This document shows positions 25,734 to 35,400 of a stretch of DNA of 64,000 nt, in pieces (the stretch's first letter is position 1; each line of letters begins with the position of its first letter). The translations under genes and the position numbers were made by a program. Source of the stretch: Candidatus Omnitrophota bacterium (GTDB lineage: Bacteria; Omnitrophota; Gorgyraeia; Zapsychrales; Zapsychraceae); assembly GCA_020632495.1 (NCBI GenBank), contig JACKFL010000005.1:1426001-1490000 (forward strand). The letters run 5' to 3'. The notes beneath the pieces are model-generated. The model made no database searches. It worked only from the letters and a program-made list of their open reading frames with translations, and was not told the DNA's origin.

Positions 25734-27305
25734 ATGGAGGACTCTTCCGCCACATTACGGGTGATCTTCGGTGACCAGCTCGACATCGACAGCGTTCTGC
25801 TGCGTGAAGCCGATGCGAAGTGCGACCTGATCTGGATGGCGGAGGTCGAGCAGGAGATAACCTATGTCCCGTCCCACAAACAGCGAATCGCGTTTTTTCT
25901 CTCGGCGATGCGCCACTTTCGTGATGAACTGATCCGGCGGAAGTACCGGGTGCATTACCATGAGTTATCGGCCCAGCCGAGCTGCGACCGCGCCTCCGAT
26001 TTTGCAAGTCTGCTCAAACAGGACATTCAAAGGTATGAAATCTCGCGCATCGTTGTGGTCCAGCCCGGAGACTACCGGGTTGCCGTGATGCTGGAGGATG
26101 TGGCCGACACCTGCCGGGTCGAATTGCAGATCCTTGAGGACACCCATTTCTATCAAAACATTGCCGAATTTGTGGGTTATGCCCGCGGCAAAAAAAGTCT
26201 GCTGCTGGAGAATTATTATCGCGGCATGCGGCGTAAACACGGCATCTTGATGGATCGGGACGGGCAGCCGGAAGGTGGGTCATGGAACTATGATCAGGAT
26301 AACCGCAAATCATTCGGTAAGGACGTCCGAAAGCTGGACTTCCATCCGTGGAAAAATACGCCCGATGGGACCGACGAGGCCGTGCTGCGCCTGGTGGACG
26401 AGCGGTTCGCCCGACATCCCGGTTCGCTGTCCGGATTTCAGCTGCCCACCACACGCGCCGGCGCCCGGCGGATGCTCCGTCATTTTATCCAGTACGGATT
26501 GCCAAAATTCGGGACTTACGAAGACGCAATGCTCAGCGCCGAGCCGTTCACATTTCACTCACGGCTGTCGGCTTTGTTGAATGTCAAGCTGCTGAATCCC
26601 CGAGAGTGCGTCGACGCGGCCGTGGCCGCCTATCACGAAAAGAGGGCCCCGCTGAACAGTGTCGAGGGATTCGTGCGCCAGATTCTCGGCTGGCGCGAAT
26701 TTATTCGCGGCATTTATTGGAACTTCATGCCTGAATATGCCGACAGGAATTTCTTCGGTTGCCGGGAGGATTTGCCTGAATTGTATTGGACCGGCCGCAC
26801 GCAGATGAATTGTCTCAAACATGCCATGGCCGCAGTGCTGGAGTACGGATATGCCCATCATATCCAGCGGCTGATGGTGCTGGGGCTGTTCGCGCTGCTT
26901 TACGGGGTCCGTCCGCGGGAGTTTCATGATTGGCATATGGCGATGTACGTGGATGCCGTCGACTGGGTTTCACTGCCCAACACGCTGGGTATGAGTCAGT
27001 ACGGGGACGGCGGTGTCGTCGGAACAAAACCCTATTGCGCCTCGGGGAATTACATCAACAAGATGAGTGACTACTGCGGCCGGTGTCCCTACAAATACAA
27101 AGAAGCCTCCGGTGAAAAGGCGTGTCCGATCACCACCCTGTATTGGGAATTTCTCCACCGGCATGAAAGAAAATTACAGTCCAACATGCGTTTGAAGTTC
27201 GCGATGAAGGGATTGGAGCGCAAAAAAGCGGACGCCAAAGAGTTTGAGCTTATCTTGAAGAGGGCGAAGGACGTGCGCGCCTTGGTCAAGGAAGCAAAAC
27301 TATAA
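25734..27305 (+). CDS. Fe-S cluster photolyase/cryptochrome (PhrB-like, CryPro family)
   Basis: 523 aa from ATG 25734 (TTG 25710 is also in frame; the Shine-Dalgarno is weak). The N-terminal alpha/beta domain starts LRVIFGDQLDIDS, typical of deoxyribodipyrimidine photolyase-related proteins. The C-terminal helical FAD domain has EGFVRQILGWREFIRGIYW and YAHHIQRLMVLGLFALLYG. Four Cys late in the protein (PYCASGNY, YCGRCPY, KACPITTLYW) match the [4Fe-4S] ligands of the bacterial (6-4) photolyases. The role is light-driven repair of UV photoproducts, or photoreception. A LOV protein gene is 4.5 kb upstream. The last residues (about 490-523) are a basic helix. Confidence 0.9.
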   Translation: MEDSSATLRVIFGDQLDIDSVLLREADAKCDLIWMAEVEQEITYVPSHKQRIAFFLSAMRHFRDELIRRKYRVHYHELSAQPSCDRASDFASLLKQDIQRYEISRIVVVQPGDYRVAVMLEDVADTCRVELQILEDTHFYQNIAEFVGYARGKKSLLLENYYRGMRRKHGILMDRDGQPEGGSWNYDQDNRKSFGKDVRKLDFHPWKNTPDGTDEAVLRLVDERFARHPGSLSGFQLPTTRAGARRMLRHFIQYGLPKFGTYEDAMLSAEPFTFHSRLSALLNVKLLNPRECVDAAVAAYHEKRAPLNSVEGFVRQILGWREFIRGIYWNFMPEYADRNFFGCREDLPELYWTGRTQMNCLKHAMAAVLEYGYAHHIQRLMVLGLFALLYGVRPREFHDWHMAMYVDAVDWVSLPNTLGMSQYGDGGVVGTKPYCASGNYINKMSDYCGRCPYKYKEASGEKACPITTLYWEFLHRHERKLQSNMRLKFAMKGLERKKADAKEFELILKRAKDVRALVKEAKL

Positions 27306-27361
27306 GGCGGGACTAGGCGCTGCCGGGCGGTCTGTGTGAAATGGAAATTCCTGAGGGAGCG

Positions 27362-28450
27362 CTATGATCCTTTTACCGGATCCGCTTGCACGGGCTGCGC
27401 GGGAGAGTTTTCGATGCGGACCTTGATCAGGCACTGCGGGTAATTCTTCTGGATAAATGTAATCAGGTGTTCGCGGACCGCGCAGCGCAAGTTCCATGCC
27501 TGTCCCGAATTGCGGGCGCTCACCAGGGCCCGGATTTCCATTCCCTTATCCGTCGCGTTGGTCACCTGCAGACCGACGACCTTTTGATCCCACTCCTCAC
27601 GGTCCTGAACAAAGCGTTTCAACTCTTGGCGGATTTCATCCACGGGCAGGGTGTAGTCGGTGTGAAGATAGACGGTCCCCAGGATATCGGCGCTGGTCTT
27701 GGTCCAGTTCTGGAAGGGCTGCTCGATGAAATAGTGCAGCGGCAGGACCAACCGGCGCAGGTCCCATATACGGACCACCACGTAGGTCAGGGTAATCTCC
27801 TCGATCCATCCCCACTCATTCTCGACAATAACGACGTCGTCATAGCGGATCGGTTGCGTAAAGGCGATTTGCAGTCCGGCCAGCAGATTCTTAATGGTGT
27901 TCTGGGCCGCCATCCCGATGATGATCCCGGCGACACCGGCCGAGGTGAGCAGGGTGCTGCCGATCCTGCGCACGCTCTCGAAATTCATCAGGATCAGACC
28001 GGTGGCGATGATGATCACGACCAGGATCATGATCTTGCGGATATAATTCATCTGGGTGTGGATCGTGCGTTCCCGGATGTTATCGGCCTTGGACACGTCA
28101 AAGGTGGAGCGGATAACGTCTTCGAAGATATCCTCGCATTTGATAAGCAGCCATGCCAGGATGACGATAAACATGACTTGCGCGACCTTGGCCGCGCTGG
28201 GGTAAGGCGCTTCTGAGAAAATCTCCGCGCCGAGCACGATCAACAGCAGCAGGTTCGGTATGGCGTAGCGGCTCGGTTTGCGCAGGTGTGTAATGATGGA
28301 TTCCAGCAGTATGGACGGGCGGCGTTTTTGCCATTGTTGAAGGGCCGAGAAGAGAAACCGGTATCCGATCCAGCCGGTCACAACGGCGCCAGCCAGTAAC
28401 GCCAACTGCAGACCAAGAGTGGGAAGGGGCAATGATTCTGCTGAATTCAT
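27362..28450 (-). CDS. Small-conductance mechanosensitive channel (MscS family)
   Basis: 362 aa. There are several N-terminal helices, then the pore helix and MscS beta domain: TLLTSAGVAGIIIGMAAQNTIKNLLAG, IRYDDVVIVENEWGWIEEITLTYVVVRIWDLRRLVLPLHYF, then the C-terminal alpha/beta part ending AQPVQADPVKGS. It releases osmolytes on hypo-osmotic shock. ATG 28450 is chosen over the codon at 28468 because a consensus TATAAT ends 6 nt before it. The gene is divergent from the FMN reductase gene. A second, different MscS-type channel is at 43141. Confidence 0.9.
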   Translation of the reverse strand: MNSAESLPLPTLGLQLALLAGAVVTGWIGYRFLFSALQQWQKRRPSILLESIITHLRKPSRYAIPNLLLLIVLGAEIFSEAPYPSAAKVAQVMFIVILAWLLIKCEDIFEDVIRSTFDVSKADNIRERTIHTQMNYIRKIMILVVIIIATGLILMNFESVRRIGSTLLTSAGVAGIIIGMAAQNTIKNLLAGLQIAFTQPIRYDDVVIVENEWGWIEEITLTYVVVRIWDLRRLVLPLHYFIEQPFQNWTKTSADILGTVYLHTDYTLPVDEIRQELKRFVQDREEWDQKVVGLQVTNATDKGMEIRALVSARNSGQAWNLRCAVREHLITFIQKNYPQCLIKVRIENSPAQPVQADPVKGS

Positions 28451-28456
28451 ATGACC

Positions 28457-28484
28457 ATTATAGGTCATTCCCCTGATAATTCAA
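28457..28484 (-). promoter_or_regulatory. Promoter TTGAAT-16-TATAAT, leaderless, MscS gene
   Basis: On the minus strand: TTGAAT (28484-28479), 16-nt spacer, TATAAT (28462-28457), then GGTCAT and ATG at 28450. The 6-nt gap puts the transcription start at the start codon. Confidence 0.65.
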
Positions 28485-28527
28485 ACGCCGTGCCGAAAAC
28501 AACGGGCCTTCCCGGACAAGGCCGCAA

Positions 28528-28555
28528 TTGACATTTAAGGCGGCTCTGTCATAAT
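28528..28555 (+). promoter_or_regulatory. Promoter TTGACA-16-CATAAT, FMN reductase gene
   Basis: Consensus TTGACA at 28528-28533, 16-nt spacer, CATAAT at 28550-28555. It is divergent from the MscS promoter. The first ATG downstream (28563, 7 nt away) opens an 11-codon frame that ends at the Shine-Dalgarno of the FMN reductase gene. Confidence 0.6.
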
Positions 28556-28562
28556 GCCATAC

Positions 28563-28598
28563 ATGCTTGGCATCCTCATGTGTTATCAAGGAGCGTAA
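28563..28598 (+). CDS. Putative 11-aa leader peptide
   Basis: ATG 28563 opens the frame MLGILMCYQGA, stop TAA 28596-28598. It starts 7 nt after a -10 and its last codons contain the AAGGAG Shine-Dalgarno (28588-28593) of the downstream gene, whose ATG is 28603. A ribosome translating it would pass over that site. It could couple translation, or be chance. Confidence 0.25.
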   Translation: MLGILMCYQGA

Positions 28599-28602
28599 AT
28601 CG

Positions 28603-29184
28603 ATGGTGGAACCCCCGCGCATTTTGGCTTTTGCGGGCAGCGCCCGTGAAGGTTCGTTTAACAAGAAACTCGTCCGGGTGGCGGCGGACAGCGCCGGTCG
28701 CGCCGGCGCGGATGTTACGGTTATCGATCTTAAAGACTATCCGTTGCCGCTGTTTGATCAGGATTTCGAGAAGGAACACGGTTTGCCTGAGCCGGCCAAG
28801 GCCCTCAAGGCCTTGTTCCGTGAGCATCATGCGCTGTTGATCGCCTCTCCGGAATACAACAGTTCGGTCACGCCCCTGCTGAAAAACACGTTGGACTGGA
28901 TTTCGCGGGTGGAGTCCGCGGACGAACCTCCGCTCAGCGCATTCAAGGGGAAGCTCGCCCTTTTGTTAAGTGCATCTCCCGGGGCCCTGGGCGGACTGCG
29001 CGGTCTGGTTCACTTGCGGGCTATCTTGCAGAATATCGGTGTCATTGTCCTGCCCGGTCAGCGGGCGGTTCCGGCCGCTCACGAGGCGTTCGATGAGAAT
29101 GGACAGATCATAGATGAAAAATTGCGGCAAGCAGTGGAGTTCTTGGGGGAGGAGCTTACCCGGATCACGCAACGCATGCTATAA
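28603..29184 (+). CDS. NADPH-dependent FMN reductase family protein
   Basis: 193 aa, flavodoxin-like. The flavin phosphate loop is FAGSAREGSFNKKLV; further motifs are LFDQDFEKEHGLP, LIASPEYNSSVTPLLKNTLDWISR and LLSASPGALGGLRGL. The family includes chromate/quinone/azo reductases (ChrR, YieF). ATG 28603 has AAGGAG 9 nt upstream, which is why the longer frame from 28567 is not used. The DEAD-box helicase gene follows after 18 nt, so the two are likely cotranscribed. Confidence 0.9.
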   Translation: MVEPPRILAFAGSAREGSFNKKLVRVAADSAGRAGADVTVIDLKDYPLPLFDQDFEKEHGLPEPAKALKALFREHHALLIASPEYNSSVTPLLKNTLDWISRVESADEPPLSAFKGKLALLLSASPGALGGLRGLVHLRAILQNIGVIVLPGQRAVPAAHEAFDENGQIIDEKLRQAVEFLGEELTRITQRML

Positions 29185-29202
29185 AAGGAAGACAGGAATT
29201 TC

Positions 29203-30489
29203 ATGACCGAACAAATCCCCGCATTTCACGACCTGGGAATTCACCCGGAAGTCGTCAAGGTTCTCGATCGGCTCAAACTGGTCACACCGACACCGATTCA
29301 GCATCAAGCCATCCCGTCGGCGCTTGAGGGAAGGGATGTCCTGGGGATCGCCCAGACCGGATCCGGTAAGACCCTCGCGTTCGGAATCCCCTTGGTCCAG
29401 CGCCTGCTGGCCCACGGCGGCCGCGCGCTGATCCTGGTGCCCACGCGGGAGCTGGCTTTTCAGGTCGACACGGTTCTCAGACCCCTGCTCAAGGCGCAGA
29501 ACATGTGCGCGGCGGTGTTAATCGGCGGAATCAAAATGGCGGACCAGATGATCGACTTGCACCAGGACCCGAGTGTTCTTATTGCCACTCCCGGACGGAT
29601 GAACGATCACATTTACGAGGGAAACTTGGACCTCGGTGACATCAAGGTCCTGGTACTCGACGAAGCCGACCGGATGTTCGATATGGGTTTCGAGCCGCAG
29701 GTCAACAGCATCCTGCGCTGCCTCACCAATGCCAAGCAGACATTGCTTTTCTCGGCAACGATGCCGCCTGATATCCGGAAATTGGTCAATCAGCATATGA
29801 GTGATCCGGTCTCCGTAGAAATCGCCCCGTCGGGGACCACGGCGGAAGAAGTATCGCACGAGTTGTACATCGTTGCCGAAAACAAGAAAGACGACGTGGT
29901 GCGTTCTCTGCTCAAGCAGTACCGGCGCAGTGTGTTGGTCTTTACGCGGACCAAACTGAAGGCCAGCCGCGTCACGCAAAGCATAAAACGTATGGGCGCG
30001 AAAGTGGAGGAGATTCACTCCGACCGGACCATGGAACAGCGGCACCGCGCCATCGAAGGCTTCAAGTCGGGCCGTTACAAGGTCCTGGTCGCGACCGACA
30101 TCGCGGCGCGCGGGCTCGATGTCAGCGGTATTGAACTGGTCATCAACTATGACCTGCCTGACGAACCCGAAAACTTCGTACACCGTATCGGCCGCACCGG
30201 CCGGGCCGGCGTGGAAGGGCACGCGATAACCCTGGCCAAGCCCACCCAAAAAGAGGATATCGCCCTCATCGAGAAAACCATCAATAAGACCCTGCCTCTC
30301 ACTGAAGATCCGGCGTTTGCCGCGGCCGCTTTCGGCGGCGGGCATTCTCCGCAGTCCGGGGGGCGGAACAGAGACCGCAAATCCTCTTCGGATGGCCCCG
30401 CCAACGGTCCGTCCTCCCGCAAATCTTCTTCCGGCGGATCAGGAGGCAGAGCGCGCCGCCGGCCGCGTCGCCGCAAGAAGGAGGAGTAG
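29203..30489 (+). CDS. DEAD-box RNA helicase (RhlE-like)
   Basis: 428 aa. All core motifs are present: Q motif (VTPTPIQHQAIP), Walker A AQTGSGKT, PTRELAFQ, TPGR, DEAD in VLDEADRMFDMGF, SAT, then HSDRTMEQRHRAIEGFKSG, ATDIAARGLDVSGI and HRIGRTGRAG. The C-terminus (about 390-428) is a low-complexity Ser/Gly/Arg-rich tail, basic at the end, as in RhlE proteins that bind RNA nonspecifically. AAAGGAAG precedes the start. It probably acts in ribosome assembly or mRNA decay. The DUF2007 gene follows after 3 nt. Confidence 0.93.
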   Translation: MTEQIPAFHDLGIHPEVVKVLDRLKLVTPTPIQHQAIPSALEGRDVLGIAQTGSGKTLAFGIPLVQRLLAHGGRALILVPTRELAFQVDTVLRPLLKAQNMCAAVLIGGIKMADQMIDLHQDPSVLIATPGRMNDHIYEGNLDLGDIKVLVLDEADRMFDMGFEPQVNSILRCLTNAKQTLLFSATMPPDIRKLVNQHMSDPVSVEIAPSGTTAEEVSHELYIVAENKKDDVVRSLLKQYRRSVLVFTRTKLKASRVTQSIKRMGAKVEEIHSDRTMEQRHRAIEGFKSGRYKVLVATDIAARGLDVSGIELVINYDLPDEPENFVHRIGRTGRAGVEGHAITLAKPTQKEDIALIEKTINKTLPLTEDPAFAAAAFGGGHSPQSGGRNRDRKSSSDGPANGPSSRKSSSGGSGGRARRRPRRRKKEE

Positions 30490-30492
30490 ACG

Positions 30493-30729
30493 ATGGAATT
30501 GGTCGCGGTCTATACTTCTCACCGAATCAATGAAGTGCATTTTATGAAGTCGCTCCTGGAATCCTACGGCATCGAGGCGGTGGTATTCAACGATACGCTG
30601 GCGGCGATTGCGCCTCACCACGTATTCGGTCAGGGCGGCGCCCGGCTGATGGTGCGGGATGACGACCGTGCGGAGGCGATAAAGATCGTCCGTCAGTATG
30701 AGGAGGGGAAACGCGTCTCCGACAATTGA
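30493..30729 (+). CDS. DUF2007-family small protein
   Basis: 78 aa. It fits DUF2007 (putative signal-transducing protein with a PII-like ferredoxin fold): an opening strand MELVAVYTSHRINEVHFMKSLLESYGIEAVV and an ending strand/helix RLMVRDDDRAEAIKIVRQYEE. It lies 3 nt downstream of the helicase gene, in the same operon. Precise role unknown for the family. Confidence 0.75.
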   Translation: MELVAVYTSHRINEVHFMKSLLESYGIEAVVFNDTLAAIAPHHVFGQGGARLMVRDDDRAEAIKIVRQYEEGKRVSDN

Positions 30730-30788
30730 GTCAGCCTGGCACGTAAAGCCTTTTCAGCGTTACAGATACGCCCCCTTCATATTTATCT

Positions 30789-30817
30789 TTGTATTTTCCC
30801 GCCGAATTGATTATAAT
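30789..30817 (+). promoter_or_regulatory. Promoter TTGTAT-17-TATAAT
   Basis: TTGTAT at 30789-30794 and consensus TATAAT at 30812-30817 with 17 nt between. A second overlapping pair (TTGATT at 30807, TATACG near 30830) has the same spacing. Either would serve the FAD oxidoreductase gene at 30892 with a leader of 50-70 nt. Confidence 0.5.
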
Positions 30818-30891
30818 TAAATTTCGAGTATACGATGTGTGCGTGATGCGTTAAACCTATAGAATTCTGGCCGTACCGTTGGCGACTGCTC

Positions 30892-31929
30892 ATGAAAAAC
30901 TACCTGATAATCGGTCAAGGAATTGCAGGAAGTTCACTAGCCTATCATCTGATGAAGGCAGGCGCCCGCGTGGTCATTGTCGACCACCACCACCACGAGT
31001 CCTCTTCGGTCGTCAGCACCGGTATTCTAAATCCCCTCTCCGGAAAACGATTCGCCCTTACGCCTGGCTACGATCAATATTTTGCCGCGGCCACCGAGTT
31101 CTATGCCGACGCGGCCAAACTCTTCAGTGAAACTTTTTTCGAGCCGATGCCCGTCGTGCGTCTTCTGCGCAGCAAATCCGAAGGCGACAAACTGCAGCGC
31201 AAGATCGAGGCGGGGGAAATTTCCGACTATATTTTTAAGCAATACGGCCCCGGTCATTTCCAGTCACTTCTCTGTGATGATCAGGGGGCGGTCGAGATCC
31301 GCCACGGCGGGGTGTGCCACACCTCCCGATTGATGGAAGTGCTGAAGCAATATTTTATCCGTAAGGGGTGCCTGGTCAATGAGCGGTTCTACTACGACGA
31401 AATCGGTTTCAGTGCCGACGGCGCCATCTATCAGGGGGAGGAGTTCGACAAGGTTATTTTTTGCGAGGGTTACAAGGCGCAATTCAACCCCTGGTTCCAG
31501 CATCTCAATTTCAAAAGCATTAAAGGCGAGGTATTGCGTGTCCGCATGGGCCGACGGGACATTTCCCGGCGGGTGCTGCTGCGCGGGACCTGGCTGGCGC
31601 CTTCCACGGGAGATTTGTGGGCGGCAGGCGGAAGCGCGGCCACCGATGAGCTGGACGGACTGCCCACCGCGGCCGGGCACGATACGATTATGGACGGCCT
31701 AAAGAATATCGTTCACACCAACGCCGAAGTCATTCATCATCAGGCTGCCGTCCGTCCCTTCCTCAACCACCAGAACCCGATCGTCGAATTGCATCCCCGT
31801 TTTCCGCAGATGGCCATTTTCAACGGCCTCGGTTCCAAGGGTTTCCTGGTCGCCCCGTGGTTGGCCAAGCATTTCGCCGCAAACCTCACCGGTGAACAGC
31901 AGCCAGCTGTTGACCGGCAATATGTCTGA
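30892..31929 (+). CDS. FAD-dependent oxidoreductase (DAO family)
   Basis: 345 aa. The FAD Rossmann motif is at the N-terminus (YLIIGQGIAGSSLAYHLMKAGARVVIVDH) and a late GSKGFLVAPWLAKHFA segment closes the FAD site. Overall it resembles glycine oxidase/D-amino acid oxidase-type proteins and the FAD domain of MnmC. Substrate not determinable. It overlaps the STAS gene by 8 nt at its 3' end. Confidence 0.83.
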   Translation: MKNYLIIGQGIAGSSLAYHLMKAGARVVIVDHHHHESSSVVSTGILNPLSGKRFALTPGYDQYFAAATEFYADAAKLFSETFFEPMPVVRLLRSKSEGDKLQRKIEAGEISDYIFKQYGPGHFQSLLCDDQGAVEIRHGGVCHTSRLMEVLKQYFIRKGCLVNERFYYDEIGFSADGAIYQGEEFDKVIFCEGYKAQFNPWFQHLNFKSIKGEVLRVRMGRRDISRRVLLRGTWLAPSTGDLWAAGGSAATDELDGLPTAAGHDTIMDGLKNIVHTNAEVIHHQAAVRPFLNHQNPIVELHPRFPQMAIFNGLGSKGFLVAPWLAKHFAANLTGEQQPAVDRQYV

Positions 31930-32332
31930 CCTCCCGCCCAACCGACGTATGTCAAAGTCAAAACCCGCTTACTTGGAACGCATCGACGAAATGGAATTCG
32001 TGGATGTCATTCGCCTCAAAGGCGTGATCGACCGGGAGATGATTCCGCAGATCGAAGAGAGGATTCAGCTCAATCGCCGGGCCGGATCCACGATCGACAA
32101 AAATGTCCTGATCGACTACGCGCTGGTGGAAGATGTGGACTCCGCCACCGTTGCCTTTCACCTCGTGCGGTTGAAGGAATATGAGGCCCGCGGTTTCAAA
32201 GTCGGATTCGTGAATCCTTCCGCCAAGCTCAGGGTCCTGCTGGACATGTTCAAGCAGGATGACGCCTTCCGGGTGTTTACTTGCGAAGCGGACGCCCTGC
32301 GCGAGCTGAACCGTCCTTCTTCGCAATCGTAA
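31922..32332 (+). CDS. STAS-domain protein (anti-sigma-factor antagonist-like)
   Basis: 136 aa from ATG 31922, overlapping the preceding gene by 8 nt; ATG 31949 and GTG 31892 are alternatives because no Shine-Dalgarno marks the start. A STAS-like fold is suggested by FVDVIRLKGVIDREMIPQIEERI, NVLIDYALVEDVDSATVAFHLVRLKEYEARGFKVGFVNP and LRVLLDMFKQDDAFRVF. The usual phosphorylated Ser of SpoIIAA-type proteins (DSSG) is replaced by VDSATV, which retains one Ser. It may regulate a partner-switch system not seen in this window. Confidence 0.72.
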   Translation: MSDLPPNRRMSKSKPAYLERIDEMEFVDVIRLKGVIDREMIPQIEERIQLNRRAGSTIDKNVLIDYALVEDVDSATVAFHLVRLKEYEARGFKVGFVNPSAKLRVLLDMFKQDDAFRVFTCEADALRELNRPSSQS

Positions 32333-32382
32333 ACCATTAATATACAAAAAATTACGAAAATACTTCGCGTTGCGTACTTTTT

Positions 32383-32411
32383 TTGCCACGGCTGCAAGGG
32401 AATGGTATACT
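32383..32411 (+). promoter_or_regulatory. Promoter of the giant C-D-E operon
   Basis: TTGCCA at 32383-32388, 17-nt spacer, TATACT at 32406-32411; the context GTATACTA is the same as before giant B. ATG 32450 is 38 nt further and has no Shine-Dalgarno. The preceding 70 nt are AT-rich. Confidence 0.65.
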
Positions 32412-32449
32412 ACTAACACCCCATCGCAATAATACTTATATTTATTTCC

Positions 32450-35400
32450 ATGATTAATACTATTCGACATATTTGCAACGGGGTGATGCTGTGTGCCGTT
32501 GCCCTGCTGGTGAACGGGGCCGGTTATGCGGCTGCTGATCAGCCCTTTCTTCCCGAACCGGGCCAGCTCGTGGGTCCCAGCCGGGATTTTGTTCCCGCCT
32601 ATTTGAAGGGGATGATCGTCGATCCCGCCCAGCCGTTTCGTATCGAATTCATAATGGATCCCGGTCACGCTGACTATTCGCCTGAGACGGTGAACGGCCA
32701 AGCCCTGCGTCAAATCCACTATTTTCTCTCCGCCCTTACAATTCCTGAACAAGACCAATGGGTGAATCTTTCCCCGTACGAAGCCGACCGGGTCATACCC
32801 GAATCGCTGGGCCGTACGTTGATGGGGAGGGACCTGTTGGCGCAGGACTATTTGCTGAAGCAAGTGGCGGCCTCGCTGATGTATCCGGAGGAGGAACTCG
32901 GCAAGGAGTTTTGGGACCGGGTTTATCGCAAGGCACGGGACGACTTCGGGACGACCGATATCCCGATGGACACTTTCAACAAGGTTTGGGTGGTGCCGCA
33001 GACGGCTGTCATTCACGAGGAAGGCCGGACGGTGTTGATTCTGGAAAGCCGGTTGAAGGTCATGTTGGAAGGGGACTATCTGGCCGAACGTGCCTATCGT
33101 GAACACCTGGCGAATGACACGGCCGCCGGTGACGGTTTTCCGGCCATGACCGCGGATGTTATCCGCGACGTTATTATTCCCGAATTGGAGCGTGAGGTTA
33201 ATCACGGCAAACATTTTGCGCCGCTGCGTCAGATTTATCAGGCAATGATCCTGGCGACGTGGTACAAGACTCAACTGACCGGCGCGCCGCTGCATGCGGC
33301 GTACGTCAATCAGAATAAGACGGCGGGTATCGCCGGGGCGGATGCCGGCGAGAATGCCGCTATCTATGACCGGTATGTCCTGGCGTTTCAGCGCGGCGTT
33401 TACAATTACGTCAAAGAAGACATTGACCTGGTTACCCGTTCGCCGATCCCGCGGAAGTATTTCTCGGGCGGCATGGATATGCAGGACAGGCCGCTGACCG
33501 TCCGTGCCCAGCCGCTCAGTGAGGATCCTCCTGCCGTCAGTCGCCAAGGGTATTTGCGTGTCGGCGTGGACGTATATCCCGCTTTTAATCCCGACGACGG
33601 TATCGCCGGGGCGATGCACGACGGGCACGGCGCTTTGTACACAGCTATGAAGGCGCGCCTGGGCCGTGTTGCCGAGCGGTACGGTTGGGGGAGGGTCTTT
33701 ACCGAACTCGAATTGAAGCGGACGCCTGAGGACGCGGAGCGGCTAAACAAGTTTTTTCAACTGCTGGTCCGCGGCGGGATCGATCATTTGGCGGTGCTTG
33801 CCCTGCAGGACCGGATCCTCCCGGTGAACATCGGAGAATGGCGTCTTACCGAAGAGGGTGACCGCCTCGGCGGACTGATTGTCCGGCACAACGGGGTATT
33901 GAAGATACTGTTTCCGCGTTCCCGTCTCTTTGCCATGGACACGGAAGTATTGGGCGACCTGCTGCATGAATTGACCGAAGTGGTGCTCCTGGAAAGCGGC
34001 ATGGACAGTGAGTCGGCGCATGCCCTGGCGCTGGAGATCAACGCGGTGCTGGATTTGAACGATCCGCAGGACATGCGCTTGGCGTTTCAAAACGGAGTGG
34101 CCGCCGTCAATCAGGTCCTTGATCTGCATTTGGGGCGGGACCGAACCCTGCCGTCGCCGCGGCCGAATCCGCTGAATCAGGACCAACTCACACGCATCAA
34201 CACGGCCCTGATCAACAAGCGTGAGCGAAGTGTCACGCTGATCCGGCGGCGTATCAAACCGATGAACACGCTGCCCAAGATTATCGATTATTTTAATGAT
34301 CCGTCAGTGCCTGACGGGACGATGCGGCGGATCCGGATGCCGACCGCGGATATGCTCGCTCAGGTTCGGAACGGAGTCCTTGACCGTCACAACGGGCCCG
34401 TGGCCTTGTTCCGGCTGACCGGCACCGAGGAGTGGGTGTTGCATAAGGGGCCGACGGCGCATAAACGGACAAAGATTCAGCTCGCGCAGGAGTTGTTGCC
34501 GGGCTACGCGTATGACGTGTACCTGCAAAACCGCCCGGGGCAATCCGGATTTGCGTTGCCGGAGCCGGACGATCTGGTGGACTTCGGCGCCGAGGACGTG
34601 GATAAGATCCACGCGGTCATCTCCGCCGGCGGCGGGTTGACCGTCGTTGACGTGCGCGGCATGGTCAAGGCGCTGTCCAAGGAAGAGATTCTCGGAATGG
34701 GCCGGTCCCTGGCCGAAAATATCGACAGGCAGATGCGAGACGGCCGCAGTCTGGAACAGCGCTCGCTTACCGGCGGGGAGCCGCTTTACCAGCGGATGCT
34801 GACGCGGGAGCTGCTGCGTATGCAGGAGGAAGGCATGGTGCGCATCCGTCAGGTCCCGTGGCAGGATGTCCATGCGGGGCTGTTTCCGCCGCAGAACTTC
34901 ATTCTATGGGAACAATTCGCCGATCCTTCTTTTAATGTGCGCAAACGCGCGATCGCCTTGCTGTTTCATTTGCGGGACGAGTTGGGGCTCGAAACCGTGG
35001 TCCCGATCTTCAACGCGGTGGTGACCGGATTGAATGAGCAGGAACAGCTCGATCTGTTCGATCACCGGACGTATCCGTTTTCCGGAATGTTCTTTATGGA
35101 TGAGAGCGAGTCCGGAAGGCTGTTCACCGTGTCGGCCTATCCGGTCGTCCGCGGTGTCGTCAGCCTTAGCGGCTGGAATTCAAAGACCCTGTGGAACTAC
35201 TTCATGCAGCAGACGCGGCTGCGGGTGATGAGCAAAGAATTGTTGCGCCGGCTGCGGCCGGAGCTTGTGCAGAAGATCGAACCGATGGTGAATGATCCGC
35301 AGATCAAGGACGGTCTGGTGATCGCCAGCCGATTGAGCCGCGAAGAACAGAAAGAATTGGGCAAAGAGTTCCTGGAGGCCTATGCCGATCAACTGAAGAT

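Noticed and set aside
31958..33628. 556-codon open frame on the minus strand
   Set aside because: It lies antisense to the STAS gene and the start of giant C, whose protein is clearly a paralogue of A, B, D and E. Its composition (many R, H, V, D) is what high-GC antisense frames give.
33967..33985. Zinc peptidase motif in giant C (HELTE)
   Set aside because: HELTEV is HExxE, not HExxH, and no third ligand is evident; kept only as a note in the gene entry.
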